DNA from: Meridianimarinicoccus roseus
GTDB taxonomy: Bacteria; Pseudomonadota; Alphaproteobacteria; Rhodobacterales; Rhodobacteraceae
Reading direction: 5' to 3'
DNA: 64,000 nucleotides
NCBI RefSeq assembly: GCF_003172915.1
Contig: NZ_QGKU01000015.1
Coordinates: 62,001-126,000, forward strand
Each line of letters starts with the position of its first letter. Position 1 is the first letter of the stretch. The notes under the pieces are model-generated. The model saw only the letters and a program-made list of their open reading frames with translations, did no database searches and was not told where the DNA came from. The position numbers were made by a program, and so were the translations under genes. Shown here in pieces: positions 11,354-19,592 of the stretch.

Positions 11354-12271
11354 ATGTACCTTGAGCTGAAACACCTGCGGGCGGTGCGGGCGATCCACGA
11401 GGCGGGCGGACTGGCCCGTGCGGCGGAGCGGCTGAACCTCACGCAGTCGGCCTTGTCCCACCAGATCAAGGCCTTGGAGGAGATGGCCGGCGTCGAGTTG
11501 TTCCTGCGTCGGGCCAAGCCGATGCGGCTGTCACCGTCTGGGCAGAAACTGCTGCGCCTGGCGGAGCGCGTGCTGCCCGAGGTCGAGGCGGTGGAGGACG
11601 ATCTGCGCGGGGACGAGGCCGGGCGCTCGGGGAGGCTGCACATCGCCATTGAATGTCACGCCTGCTTCGACTGGCTGCTTCCGGTGCTCGAATCGTTCCG
11701 CAAGACCTGGCCAGACATCGACGTGGACATCCGGCCGGGCCTGAGTTTCGGCGCGCTTCCCGCGCTGGCGCGCGAGGACGTGGATCTTGTCGTGTCTTCG
11801 GACCCGGAGGATCTGGACGGGATCGTCTTCTCGCCCCTGTTCGACTACGACGCGGTGTTCGTGGCGGCCAAGGCGCATCCGCTGGCCGACCGCCCCTTCG
11901 TCGTGGCCGAGGATTTCCGCAACGAGACGCTGATCACCTATCCGGTGGACCGCGAGCGGCTGGACGTGTTCAGCCAGCTTCTGATGCCCGCCGGGGTCGC
12001 GCCCCGGTCGGTACGGCAGGTGGAACTGACCGCGGTGATCCTGATGCTGGTCGCGTCGAACCGCGGTGTGGCGGTGCTGCCGGACTGGGTGGTTCGGTCG
12101 GTGCGCACCAATCCCGACTATGTCACGCTGCCGCTGACCGAGGCGGGTGTCACGCGCCGCCTGTTCGCTGCGACGCGCGCGGCGGACGTGGCCAAGCCCT
12201 ATGTCGCGCAATTCCTGAAGCTTGCGCGCAGCGAGCCGGTCAAGCTGCAGCGCGCCGCATCGGCAGGATAA
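11354..12271 (+). CDS. metR: LysR-family regulator of methionine genes, MetR-like
   Basis: A 305-residue LysR-type regulator. The N-terminal winged helix-turn-helix covers residues 1-60 (AERLNLTQSALSHQIKALEE). The effector domain follows, with the segment AIECHACFDWLLPVLE near residue 100; this ECH-C-WL-P stretch is characteristic of MetR, which senses homocysteine. The divergent neighbour metF fits a methionine-pathway role. The start is the ATG at 11354. The next gene on the same strand follows 10 bp after the stop, so the two are probably cotranscribed. Confidence 0.88.
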   Translation: MYLELKHLRAVRAIHEAGGLARAAERLNLTQSALSHQIKALEEMAGVELFLRRAKPMRLSPSGQKLLRLAERVLPEVEAVEDDLRGDEAGRSGRLHIAIECHACFDWLLPVLESFRKTWPDIDVDIRPGLSFGALPALAREDVDLVVSSDPEDLDGIVFSPLFDYDAVFVAAKAHPLADRPFVVAEDFRNETLITYPVDRERLDVFSQLLMPAGVAPRSVRQVELTAVILMLVASNRGVAVLPDWVVRSVRTNPDYVTLPLTEAGVTRRLFAATRAADVAKPYVAQFLKLARSEPVKLQRAASAG

Positions 12272-12281
12272 GGGGGCCGCG

Positions 12282-12899
12282 ATGTATGTTCCGGACCATT
12301 TCGCCGAAACCGATCCCGCCGCGATCGCCGGGATCATGGAGGGCGCGCCGCTGGCCTGCGTGGTCGGGCACACGCCGGACGGGCTGATCGCGAACCATTT
12401 GCCGCTGCTTGCGGCACCGGACGGCACGCTGATCGGCCACGTCGCGCTGGCCAACGACATGCATCGGCGACTGTCCGACGGGCAGCAGGTTCTGGCGATT
12501 TTCCGGGGCGACGACGCGTATGTTTCGCCGAATTGGTATCCGGGCAAGCAGGTCACGCACCGCGCGGTGCCGACCTGGAACTACGAGGTGGTGCATGTGC
12601 ATGGCACGATCACGTTCGAGCACGATGTGGCGCGCAAGCGCGCGGCGGTGGGGTTGCTCACGCGGCTGCACGAGCGGCGGGTTAACGGGGCGGCGGCGTG
12701 GCGCATGAGGGATGCGCCCGCCGACTACATGGACGGGATGCTGGCCGCCATAGTCGCCTTCCGGGTGACCGCGGAACGTGTGCTTGCCAAGTCGAAGCTG
12801 AGTCAGAACCGCGATGCGGCGGATCACGCCGGTGCCATGGACGGGCTGCGCACCACCGGCCATGCGCGTATGGCGGACCGGATGGCGCGCAGGCCCTGA
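12282..12899 (+). CDS. FMN-binding PaiB-family protein
   Basis: A 205-residue protein of the PaiB/FMN-binding split-barrel family. Landmarks are MYVPDHFAETD at the start, NHLPLLA near residue 40, GHVALAND near 56 and the strongly conserved YVSPNWYPGK with VPTWNYEVVHVHG near 85-110. Bacillus PaiB was described as a negative regulator of sporulation and protease genes; other members bind FMN or heme. A regulatory role here is only a family inference. The gene follows metR by 10 bp and ends 3 bp before the convergent wrbA stop, with no visible terminator between. Confidence 0.82.
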   Translation: MYVPDHFAETDPAAIAGIMEGAPLACVVGHTPDGLIANHLPLLAAPDGTLIGHVALANDMHRRLSDGQQVLAIFRGDDAYVSPNWYPGKQVTHRAVPTWNYEVVHVHGTITFEHDVARKRAAVGLLTRLHERRVNGAAAWRMRDAPADYMDGMLAAIVAFRVTAERVLAKSKLSQNRDAADHAGAMDGLRTTGHARMADRMARRP

Positions 12900-12902
12900 G
12901 CG

Positions 12903-13520
12903 TCAGGCGGCTTCGCGCGTGGCGTCTGAGGTCACGAGCTTCGCCGTGACCTCCACCAGGCGGCGGGCTTGGTGTGCGACGGCGGCGCGGCCCGCGTCGT
13001 CGAACGCGCCCGCCGTGGTCGAGAAGCCGTAGGGGTTGCCCCCCGCCTTGGCGACGGCTTCGTCGGTGAAGCCCGGCGTGATGATGTAGGCGCCCCAATG
13101 CATGAACGTGGTGTAGAGCCCAAGCAGCGTGCTTTCCTGCCCGGCATGGGCATTGTTGGCGCTGGTCGCCGCGGTGACCGTCTTGTTCGCCAGCTTGCCT
13201 TGGAACCACAGCCCGCCCAGGGTGTCGATGAAGGCGCGCACCTGGCTGGGCATGTTGCCGAAGCGGGTCGGCGCGATGAAGAAATAGCCGTCCGCCCAGG
13301 CCATGTCGTCGGCGGTCGCTTCGGGGATGTGGGCCGTCTTCTCGACCTGGGCCTTCCAAGCGTCCTGCGTGTCGATGACCGATTGCGGCGCGGTTTCGGG
13401 GATCCGGCGCAAGCGGATCTCGGCGCCGGCGGCGCGGGCGGCTTCGGCGGCGGCTTCGGCCACGGCATGGTTGGTGCCGTAGGTCGAATAGTAGGCGATG
13501 GTGATCTTCGGCGCGGTCAT
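12903..13520 (-). CDS. wrbA: NAD(P)H:quinone oxidoreductase, WrbA type
   Basis: A 205-residue flavodoxin-fold protein. The FMN phosphate-binding loop is [15 protein letters not shown] near residue 10. The segments [23 protein letters not shown] and, later, [18 protein letters not shown] are typical of WrbA. The enzyme reduces quinones by two electrons in the cytoplasm and protects against quinone redox stress. The start at 13520 is preferred because GGAGG lies just upstream; the open frame to 13730 codes an unlikely N-terminus. It is convergent with the PaiB-like gene. Confidence 0.92.
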   Translation of the reverse strand: MTAPKITIAYYSTYGTNHAVAEAAAEAARAAGAEIRLRRIPETAPQSVIDTQDAWKAQVEKTAHIPEATADDMAWADGYFFIAPTRFGNMPSQVRAFIDTLGGLWFQGKLANKTVTAATSANNAHAGQESTLLGLYTTFMHWGAYIITPGFTDEAVAKAGGNPYGFSTTAGAFDDAGRAAVAHQARRLVEVTAKLVTSDATREAA

Positions 13521-13683
13521 GGCGGCCTCCTTCTTCCGGTCTGGTGTTTTCATCTGGAGTTCACATAAGCGCGGCGCGCGCCGCTGTCCTGTGCGCCCGC
13601 GCAAGGGGGCTGTGCGTGGCGGCGCGCCCTTGGCAAGCGGGGCGGCGGCGCGTATACGCGCGCCCTGAACAAGGAGCATTCCA

Positions 13684-14505
13684 ATGCAGGGCAGCGCCAA
13701 CCTGAACATCATGATCAAGGCCGCACGCAAGGCGGGCCGGTCGCTGGTGAAGGACTTCCGCGAGGTGGAGAACCTTCAGGCCACGATGAAGGGGCCGGGC
13801 GACTTCGTGTCGAAGGCGGACCTTGCGGCCGAGGCGATCCTGAAGGAAGAGCTGATGACCGCGCGCCCCAGCTATGGCTGGCTGGCCGAGGAAGGCGGCG
13901 GCGAGGACGGCGAGGACCCGACCCGGCGCTGGATCGTCGATCCGCTGGATGGCACGACCAACTTCCTGCACGGCATGCCGCACTGGGCGGTGTCCATCGC
14001 ACTGGAACACAAGGGCGAGGTCGTCGCCGGCGTGGTGTTCGACCCGGCCAAGGACGAGATGTTCTATGCCGAGAAGGGCAAGGGCGCCTGGATGAACAAC
14101 AGCCAGCGCCTGCGCGTGTCGTCCCGGTCGCGGATGATCGAGGCGGTGTTCGCCACCGGTGTGCCGTTCGGCGGCGGGGCCTTCCTGCCCACGGTGCTGC
14201 AGGACCTTGGGCGGCTGATGCCGCAATGCGCGGGCGTGCGCCGCTGGGGTGTGGTGTCACTGGACCTGTCCTATGTGGCGGCCGGGCGCTTCGATGGCTA
14301 CTGGGAACGCGGCATTCAACCCTGGGACATGGCCGCGGGCCTCGTGATCGTGCGCGAGGCGGGCGGGTTCATCCTGCCGCTGCACGAGGGGCGCGGTATC
14401 TTCGAGGGGCGCGGCGTGATCGCCACCAACGACCCCTTGTCGCGGCCCTTCGTGGACACGATCCGCAACGTGGACAGCACCGCGCCCAAGACCTTCCCGG
14501 TCTGA
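13684..14505 (+). CDS. suhB: Inositol monophosphatase family protein (SuhB-like)
   Basis: A 273-residue metal-dependent phosphatase. The metal-binding motifs are LAEEGGG near residue 61, [15 protein letters not shown] near 81-95 and the C-terminal [22 protein letters not shown] near 203. The family hydrolyses inositol monophosphates or related sugar phosphates, and SuhB also binds the RNA polymerase/Nus complex in enterobacteria. A start at residue 1 ([18 protein letters not shown]) is supported by AAGGAG upstream. A weak terminator-like hairpin follows. Substrate is not resolved by sequence. Confidence 0.87.
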   Translation: MQGSANLNIMIKAARKAGRSLVKDFREVENLQATMKGPGDFVSKADLAAEAILKEELMTARPSYGWLAEEGGGEDGEDPTRRWIVDPLDGTTNFLHGMPHWAVSIALEHKGEVVAGVVFDPAKDEMFYAEKGKGAWMNNSQRLRVSSRSRMIEAVFATGVPFGGGAFLPTVLQDLGRLMPQCAGVRRWGVVSLDLSYVAAGRFDGYWERGIQPWDMAAGLVIVREAGGFILPLHEGRGIFEGRGVIATNDPLSRPFVDTIRNVDSTAPKTFPV

Positions 14506-14520
14506 CCGCCGCGGCGGGTC

Positions 14521-14552
14521 CGTGCCTGCGGGCCTGGTCGCGTCCAGGCACG
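14521..14552 (+). terminator. Possible terminator hairpin after suhB
   Basis: CGTGCCTG at 14521-14528 pairs with CAGGCACG at 14545-14552 across a 16-base loop and is followed only by TCTT. The stem is good but the U-tract is poor, so termination is possible rather than clear. Confidence 0.35.
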
Positions 14553-14708
14553 TCTTGCATCGCCCAATTTCCGAACAGACCAGCGCCCGACCCGGCGTCG
14601 GCGCGCCCTTACGATAGGGCAGCCGGGGCATCCGTATGCCCTGTGCCCTTGCGGCGACCCCGTGCATCGGCGCAGGCTGGGCGTGCAACAAGCACAGGAG
14701 CCTTTGCC

Positions 14709-15968
14709 ATGAAAGTCGTCGTGATGGGGGCCGGCGTGATCGGCGTGACCACCGCGTACTACCTTGCGCGCGGGGGCGCCGAGGTGACCGTCCTCGACCG
14801 CCAGGCGGGACCGGGACTGGAGACGAGCTATGCCAACGCGGGCGAGCTGAGCTATGGCATGACTTCGCCCTGGGCGGCGCCGGGCGTGCCGATGAAGGCG
14901 CTGAAGTGGCTTTTCATGAAGCGTCGGCCGCTTTTTATCTGGCCGCTGATCAGCCCGACCATGTGGAAATGGGGCGTGCAGATGATCCGCAACTGCAACG
15001 AGGAAAGCTATCGCGTGAACAAGGGGCGCATGGTGCGGGTGTCGAACTATTCGCGCGACGTGATGCCCGACCTGATCGCCGAGACGGGCATTGAATATGA
15101 CGGCCGCGAGCAGGGCACCCTGCAGCTGTTCCGTACCGCCAAGCAGATGAAGGGCTCCAAGGCCGATCAGGAAATCCTGGCCGAGTATGGCTCGCCCTAC
15201 GAGGTGCTGGGGCGTGACGCATGCATCGCGGTCGAACCGGCGCTGGCAGAGGTGCGCAACAAGTTCGTGGGCGGGTTGCGCCTGACCGCGGACCGCACCG
15301 GCGATTGCCGTCTGTTCACCATCGCCCTTGCCGAGAGTTGCGCGGCGATGGGTGTCGATTTCCAGTACGGCCAGTCGATCCGCGGGCTTGCGGTGGAGGG
15401 CGGGCGCATCGCGGGCGTGGACACCGAGATCGCGGGCCGCATCACCGGCGACGCCTATGTCTGCGCGATGGGCAGCTACGCGCCGTCGGTGCTGAACCCG
15501 GTCGGGGTCAAGCTGCCGGTCTATCCGGTGAAGGGCTATTCGGTGACGCTGCCGGTCACTGACGACGCCTTCGCGCCGCAATCGACGATCATGGACGAGA
15601 CGCACAAGGTGGCGATCACACGGCTGGGCGACCGGATTCGCGTGGCGGGCACGGCCGAGATTGCGGGCTATTCCAACCGGCTCGGGCCTCACGCCACCGA
15701 CACCGTGCGCCACGTGATCGGGGACCTGTTCCCGAAGGGGGGCGATATCTCCAAGGCCGAAGGCTGGACAGGTCTGCGCCCCATGACGCCGGACGGCACG
15801 CCGGTGCTTGGGCCGTCGCGCTATGACAACCTGTTTCTGAACACCGGGCATGGCACGTTGGGCTGGACGATGGCCTGCGGGTCGGGCCGCGCCGTGGCCG
15901 ACGCGGTGCTGGGCAAGACGCCTGAGATCGACTTGGACGGGCTGACTGCAGCGCGCTACGGCGGCTGA
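14709..15968 (+). CDS. dadA: D-amino acid dehydrogenase
   Basis: A 419-residue FAD-dependent oxidoreductase of the DadA family. The dinucleotide-binding loop VMGAGVIGVTTAYYLARGG is at residues 5-23, followed by VLDRQAGPGLETSYANAGEL, typical of DadA. Near the C-terminus GWTGLRPMTPDGTPVLGPS and NTGHGTLGWTMACGSG complete the FAD site. DadA deaminates D-amino acids to 2-oxo acids and passes electrons to the respiratory chain at the inner membrane. The usual partner alanine racemase (dadX) is not adjacent. With dgcN, dgcA and the D-amino acid transaminase further right, the region is rich in D-amino acid genes. The stop codon abuts that of the convergent rhomboid gene. Confidence 0.9.
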   Translation: MKVVVMGAGVIGVTTAYYLARGGAEVTVLDRQAGPGLETSYANAGELSYGMTSPWAAPGVPMKALKWLFMKRRPLFIWPLISPTMWKWGVQMIRNCNEESYRVNKGRMVRVSNYSRDVMPDLIAETGIEYDGREQGTLQLFRTAKQMKGSKADQEILAEYGSPYEVLGRDACIAVEPALAEVRNKFVGGLRLTADRTGDCRLFTIALAESCAAMGVDFQYGQSIRGLAVEGGRIAGVDTEIAGRITGDAYVCAMGSYAPSVLNPVGVKLPVYPVKGYSVTLPVTDDAFAPQSTIMDETHKVAITRLGDRIRVAGTAEIAGYSNRLGPHATDTVRHVIGDLFPKGGDISKAEGWTGLRPMTPDGTPVLGPSRYDNLFLNTGHGTLGWTMACGSGRAVADAVLGKTPEIDLDGLTAARYGG

Positions 15969-16784
15969 TCAGCGGCGGCGGCGGACCACTGGCACCGCGC
16001 CCGGCGCCTTGCGTCCCGGTTCGGCGGAAGGCGCGGCGGACCGTGTGCGCGGAACCGTCGGCACGTCCGACCGGATGTAGCGGTAGCGCGCTTCGGGATG
16101 GGCCGGGGCACCGTGGGTGCGCCTCCAGTAGGCCGGTCCGCCCTTGCGAAGCCATGCCGGGACCAGCAGCGCCATGCCGATCAGGAACCCGCCGGCATGG
16201 GCCCAGTAGGCGACGCCGCCCGTGCCCGCCTGCGCGGCGGCGCCGTTGACCACCTGCATGCCGAACCACAGCCCGAGCATCATCCATGCGGGGACCGAGA
16301 TGATCCGCACGATCACGATCAGGAACAGCAGAATGTCGATGCGTGCGCGCGGGAACAGCAGCAGGTAGCCGCCCATCACCCCGGCGATGGCCCCTGAAGC
16401 GCCGACCACCGGGACAGCCGATCCGGGTTCCGCCAGCACCTGCATCAGACCCGCGCCGATGCCCGAGGCGAGGTAGAAGGCGGCATAGCCGAAATGGCCC
16501 AACTGGTCCTCCACGTTGTCGCCGAAAATGTAGAGGAACAGCATGTTGCCCAGAAGGTGCATCCAGCCGCCATGAAGGAACATGGAACTGACCAGCGCGT
16601 AGCTGTCCTGACCGGTGCTGACCTTGGCGGGCACGATTGCCCATATGTCGAAGAAGGCGGTCAGCGCGAAAGGGTTCGAGAAAAGCGGCAGGTAGGACAG
16701 GAATATGGCCACGTTCGCCGCGATCAGCGCGTAGTTCACGAAGGGCAGTCGGGCCGCCGGATTGTGGTCGCGGATCGGAAACAT
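15969..16784 (-). CDS. Rhomboid-family intramembrane serine protease
   Basis: A 271-residue membrane protein with about six hydrophobic segments. The catalytic serine lies in VVGASGAIAGVMGGYL (Ser about 130) and the catalytic histidine in YWAHAGGFLIG (His about 195). The upstream HGGWMHLLGN motif (residues 71-80) provides the conserved His and Asn of rhomboids. Such enzymes cut transmembrane substrates within the inner membrane. The C-terminal 50 residues are Pro/Arg-rich and cytoplasmic. The start at 16784 (MFPIRDHNP) is chosen because homologues begin there; the longer frame adds an unlikely Pro/Ala leader. Confidence 0.9.
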   Translation of the reverse strand: MFPIRDHNPAARLPFVNYALIAANVAIFLSYLPLFSNPFALTAFFDIWAIVPAKVSTGQDSYALVSSMFLHGGWMHLLGNMLFLYIFGDNVEDQLGHFGYAAFYLASGIGAGLMQVLAEPGSAVPVVGASGAIAGVMGGYLLLFPRARIDILLFLIVIVRIISVPAWMMLGLWFGMQVVNGAAAQAGTGGVAYWAHAGGFLIGMALLVPAWLRKGGPAYWRRTHGAPAHPEARYRYIRSDVPTVPRTRSAAPSAEPGRKAPGAVPVVRRRR

Positions 16785-16899
16785 GGACCAGAAGTGCGCG
16801 CGCGGTGCGGCCCGGTCAAGGGCGGCGGCGGGATATTCGGCGTCGGCACTGGACGGGCACTGGAAACGCGCGGGCGGACCGGCTAGCAAGGGGGCGCGT

Positions 16900-16985
16900 G
16901 CGGGCGTGATGGAATGGTAGACATACCAGACTTAAAATCTGAGGGGCGTAGGCCCGTGCGGGTTCGAGTCCCGCCGCCCGTACCA
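16900..16985 (+). tRNA. tRNA-Leu (anticodon TAA)
   Basis: An 86-nt gene including an encoded CCA end. The acceptor arms GCGGGCG and CGCCCGT pair, with one G-T wobble at the end. The D-arm region reads TGGAATGGTAGAC. The anticodon loop CTTAAAA carries TAA for codon UUA. The long variable arm expected of a class II tRNA (GAGGGGCGTAGGCCCGT) is present, as is the T-arm GGTTCGAGTCC. One mismatch (C-A) is seen at the top of the anticodon stem. Confidence 0.95.
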
Positions 16986-17098
16986 CCCCTCGACAGCCGC
17001 GGCGTTCGCCTCTGCACGTCGGAAAACCGGGCGCGCGCCGCGACAGCGAGGCCCCGGACGCGATCCCAGGCCTCGCCGTCGCCGGGACCGCGTCACGG

Positions 17099-18064
17099 TC
17101 AGGTCAGCGCGTCGCGCGGCCTCTCGCCACGGAAGAAAGCATCGAGATTGTCGAGCGCCCGAAAGCCCATCGCGTCGCGGGTCTCACGCGTAGCGCTGCC
17201 CATATGCGGTGCCATGAACACGTTGTCGAACCGCGCGAAGGCCGGGTTGCCGCCCGGTTCGGTGACGAAGCAATCCAGCCCCGCCGCCGCCACGTGCCCG
17301 CTGTCCAGCGCCGCGACCAGCGCGTCTTCGTCCACCAGCGCCCCGCGCGCCGTGTTCACGAGGATCGCGCCCTTGGGCAGCTTGCCCAACGTTTCGGTAT
17401 TGATCATGCCCTTTGTTTCGGGCGTCGCGGGGCAGTGCAGCGCCAGGAAATCCGCAACCGGCAACAAGCTGTCCAGCGTTTCGTGATAGGTCGCGCCGAC
17501 CTCCTGCTCGGGCGTCAGGCGCGAGCGGTTATAATAGTGGATGTCCATGTCGAAGCCGCGGCACATGCGCGCGAAGGCGCGCCCGACGCGGCCCATTCCG
17601 ACGATGCCGATCCGTGCGCCGCTGACTTGCTTGCCGACCATGAAGGCGGGGGACCAGAAGTCCCACTGCCCGGAGCGCACGATCCGGTCGGCCTCCACGG
17701 CGCGGCGCGCGGCGCCCAGCATCAGAAGCATGGCGATCTCGGCGGTGGCGTCGGACAGCACGTCGGGCGTGTTGGTCACGACGATGCCCTTCTTCGCGAA
17801 CGCCTCGAGGTCGCAATGGTCGGTGCCGACCGAATGGTTCGCCACGATCTTCAGCCGCGGATCGAGCCGCGCCACCGTGTCCGCATCGAAGCGTTCCGAA
17901 TGGCAGGGCAGGATCGCGTCCACCTTGCCGCTCATCTCGACGATCTGTTCGGGCGTGCCCGCGGTGTCGGTGTCGTTCAGGATCACATCGTAGTCCCGGC
18001 GCGCGCGTTCAAGCGTCGCCGCCGACAGGTGCCTGGGGAGCCAGAGAACGGGTTTGCCGGTCAT
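17099..18064 (-). CDS. D-isomer-specific 2-hydroxyacid dehydrogenase
   Basis: A 321-residue NAD(P)-dependent dehydrogenase. The Rossmann loop GIVGMGRVG lies near residue 155. The catalytic residues sit in VNTARGALVDEDAL (Arg near 238), CFVTEPGGNP (Glu near 267) and APHMGSATRETR (His near 285). The closest families are glyoxylate/hydroxypyruvate reductases, which reduce a 2-oxo acid to a D-2-hydroxy acid. It is the last gene of the leftward TRAP/amidase operon, 3 bp after the small membrane protein gene. The context suggests it acts on a product of the amidase reaction, but the actual substrate is unknown. Confidence 0.88.
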   Translation of the reverse strand: MTGKPVLWLPRHLSAATLERARRDYDVILNDTDTAGTPEQIVEMSGKVDAILPCHSERFDADTVARLDPRLKIVANHSVGTDHCDLEAFAKKGIVVTNTPDVLSDATAEIAMLLMLGAARRAVEADRIVRSGQWDFWSPAFMVGKQVSGARIGIVGMGRVGRAFARMCRGFDMDIHYYNRSRLTPEQEVGATYHETLDSLLPVADFLALHCPATPETKGMINTETLGKLPKGAILVNTARGALVDEDALVAALDSGHVAAAGLDCFVTEPGGNPAFARFDNVFMAPHMGSATRETRDAMGFRALDNLDAFFRGERPRDALT

Positions 18065-18067
18065 GGA

Positions 18068-18229
18068 TCAGTCCTTCTTGTCGCGGGCGGAGGTCGCGAA
18101 ATCGTAGGCGACCAGCAGGAATGTCAGCAAGGCCACGCTCATCAGGTCCGGTTGCGGCACTTCCATCACGAGGATGCCGATGAAACCGCCGATGGCGACG
18201 AAGGCGAGCAGGGCGAGAAGCTTGTTCAT
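18068..18229 (-). CDS. 53-residue two-helix membrane protein in the TRAP/amidase operon
   Basis: A short protein with two hydrophobic helices, residues about 4-22 (LLALLAFVAIGGFIGILVM) and 28-45, and a charged tail ending in ARDKKD. The two helices are joined by a short Pro-containing loop. I do not recognise a named family. Its stop codon is 3 bp before the dehydrogenase ATG, and its start is 19 bp after the amidase stop, so it is clearly part of the operon. It could assist the transporter or anchor an operon enzyme to the membrane; neither can be shown from sequence. Confidence 0.7.
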   Translation of the reverse strand: MNKLLALLAFVAIGGFIGILVMEVPQPDLMSVALLTFLLVAYDFATSARDKKD

Positions 18230-18248
18230 GGATTGGGTCCTTCGCGTG

Positions 18249-19592
18249 TCAGGGCTGGTCAAGCCGGGTGTGCAGCCAGTGCGCGTTGCGCAGAAGCCGT
18301 GCGTCATTTCCGCGGGCCGCCACAAGCTGCAGCCCCATCGGCAAGCCGTTCGATGCCGTCAGCGCGGGCACGGTGACCGCGGGCGTGCCACACAGGGTCC
18401 AGAGCCCGTTGAAGATCGCGCTGCCAGTGCTGTCCAGACCCTTCGGCGCGGGGCCGGGCGCAGCTGGGCACAGGATCGCGTCGCAGCGGTCGAAGATTTC
18501 GTCGAGCGCGGCATTCAGAACCTTGGGCATGTCCAGCGCGGACAGGTAGTCGCGTGCGAGGATGCCGTTGCCGGTTTCGATGGCGTCCCGCACATGCGGG
18601 CCCAGAACGTCGCCGCCATCCCGCCCGTAGGTGTAGTAGCAGCGCGCCATCTCGGCGAAGTTGATCCTCTCGCGGACCGCTGCCGCATCGTCGAACAGTT
18701 TCGGCAGGGGGGCGACGAACGCCTGATCGCCCAGTTCGGCGGCCAGTTCGTCGAAGGCGTCGCGCAGGTCCTGGTCCGCTTCGTTCCAGCCGGGCGGCTG
18801 AACGATGGCGAAGACGGGTGCCAGCGGCGGTTCGCTTGTGGCGATGCGGTGCAGGTCAGGATGCGGCGCAAGCCGCGTCGCCGGGTCGCCGACGTCGTAA
18901 CCGAACAGCACCTCGCCGAGCATCGCCGCCTCGGCGGGGGACCGGGCGAACACCCCCACCGTGTCGAGACTGGGAGACTGCGCGAGGATGCCCCGGCGGG
19001 GGATCGCTCCGAAAGTCGGTTTGTAGCCGGTCACGCCGCAGAACGAAGCGGGCCGGATCACCGACCCGCCGGTCTGCGTGCCGATCGCCAGCGGCACCAT
19101 TGCCGCGGCCACCGCCGCCGCCGATCCCTGCGACGAGCCGCCGGGCGTGTACGCCGGATCGTGCGGATTGGTCGTCGGCCCGGGCGTCATGAACGCCAGT
19201 TCCGTGGTTACCGTCTTTCCGAAGATCACAGCGCCCGCCGCTTTCAGCCGTTCAGTCACGAAGGCGTCGTGCATCGGCTTGCGCCCCGCATCGAGCGCGC
19301 AGCCGTTTTCCGTGGGAATGCCAACGGTGTCGATGATGTCCTTCAGCGCGACCGGCACTCCGTGCAGGGGGCCGGTGGGCCGACCCCGCAGGCGGTGTTC
19401 GTCAAGCGCGCGGGCCTGCGCGCGGGCGTGCTCCGGGTCGATCCAGGCGAAGGCCCGCACCTCCGGGTCACGCTCGGCCACCTGCGCGAGGCAGGCCTCC
19501 ACCAGGTCGATCGCGCGGATCGCCCCGGTGGCCAGCCTGTCGCGCAGGGTGCAGGCGTCGATCGCCAGAAGGCTTGCGCGATCAAGAGCCAT
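18249..19592 (-). CDS. Amidase signature family enzyme
   Basis: A 447-residue amidase with the full Ser-cisSer-Lys triad: Lys about 84 in VALKDIIDTVG, the Ser pair in PGGSSQGSAAAVA (about 153-154) and the nucleophile Ser about 177 in TQTGGSVIRPASFCG. The family hydrolyses carboxamides to acid plus ammonia. Without GatB or GatC neighbours this is a catabolic amidase rather than a GatA subunit. It overlaps dctM by 11 bases and is followed by a small membrane protein and a 2-hydroxyacid dehydrogenase, which points to breakdown of a compound imported by the TRAP system. The substrate cannot be named from sequence. Confidence 0.9.
   Translation of the reverse strand: MALDRASLLAIDACTLRDRLATGAIRAIDLVEACLAQVAERDPEVRAFAWIDPEHARAQARALDEHRLRGRPTGPLHGVPVALKDIIDTVGIPTENGCALDAGRKPMHDAFVTERLKAAGAVIFGKTVTTELAFMTPGPTTNPHDPAYTPGGSSQGSAAAVAAAMVPLAIGTQTGGSVIRPASFCGVTGYKPTFGAIPRRGILAQSPSLDTVGVFARSPAEAAMLGEVLFGYDVGDPATRLAPHPDLHRIATSEPPLAPVFAIVQPPGWNEADQDLRDAFDELAAELGDQAFVAPLPKLFDDAAAVRERINFAEMARCYYTYGRDGGDVLGPHVRDAIETGNGILARDYLSALDMPKVLNAALDEIFDRCDAILCPAAPGPAPKGLDSTGSAIFNGLWTLCGTPAVTVPALTASNGLPMGLQLVAARGNDARLLRNAHWLHTRLDQP

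Noticed and set aside
12880-12910. A terminator between the convergent PaiB-like gene and wrbA
   Set aside because: The stop codons are only 3 bp apart and no stem-loop with a T-run can be drawn.
14316-15851. A 511-codon frame antisense to dadA and suhB
   Set aside because: Antisense shadow with no conserved motif or ribosome binding site.
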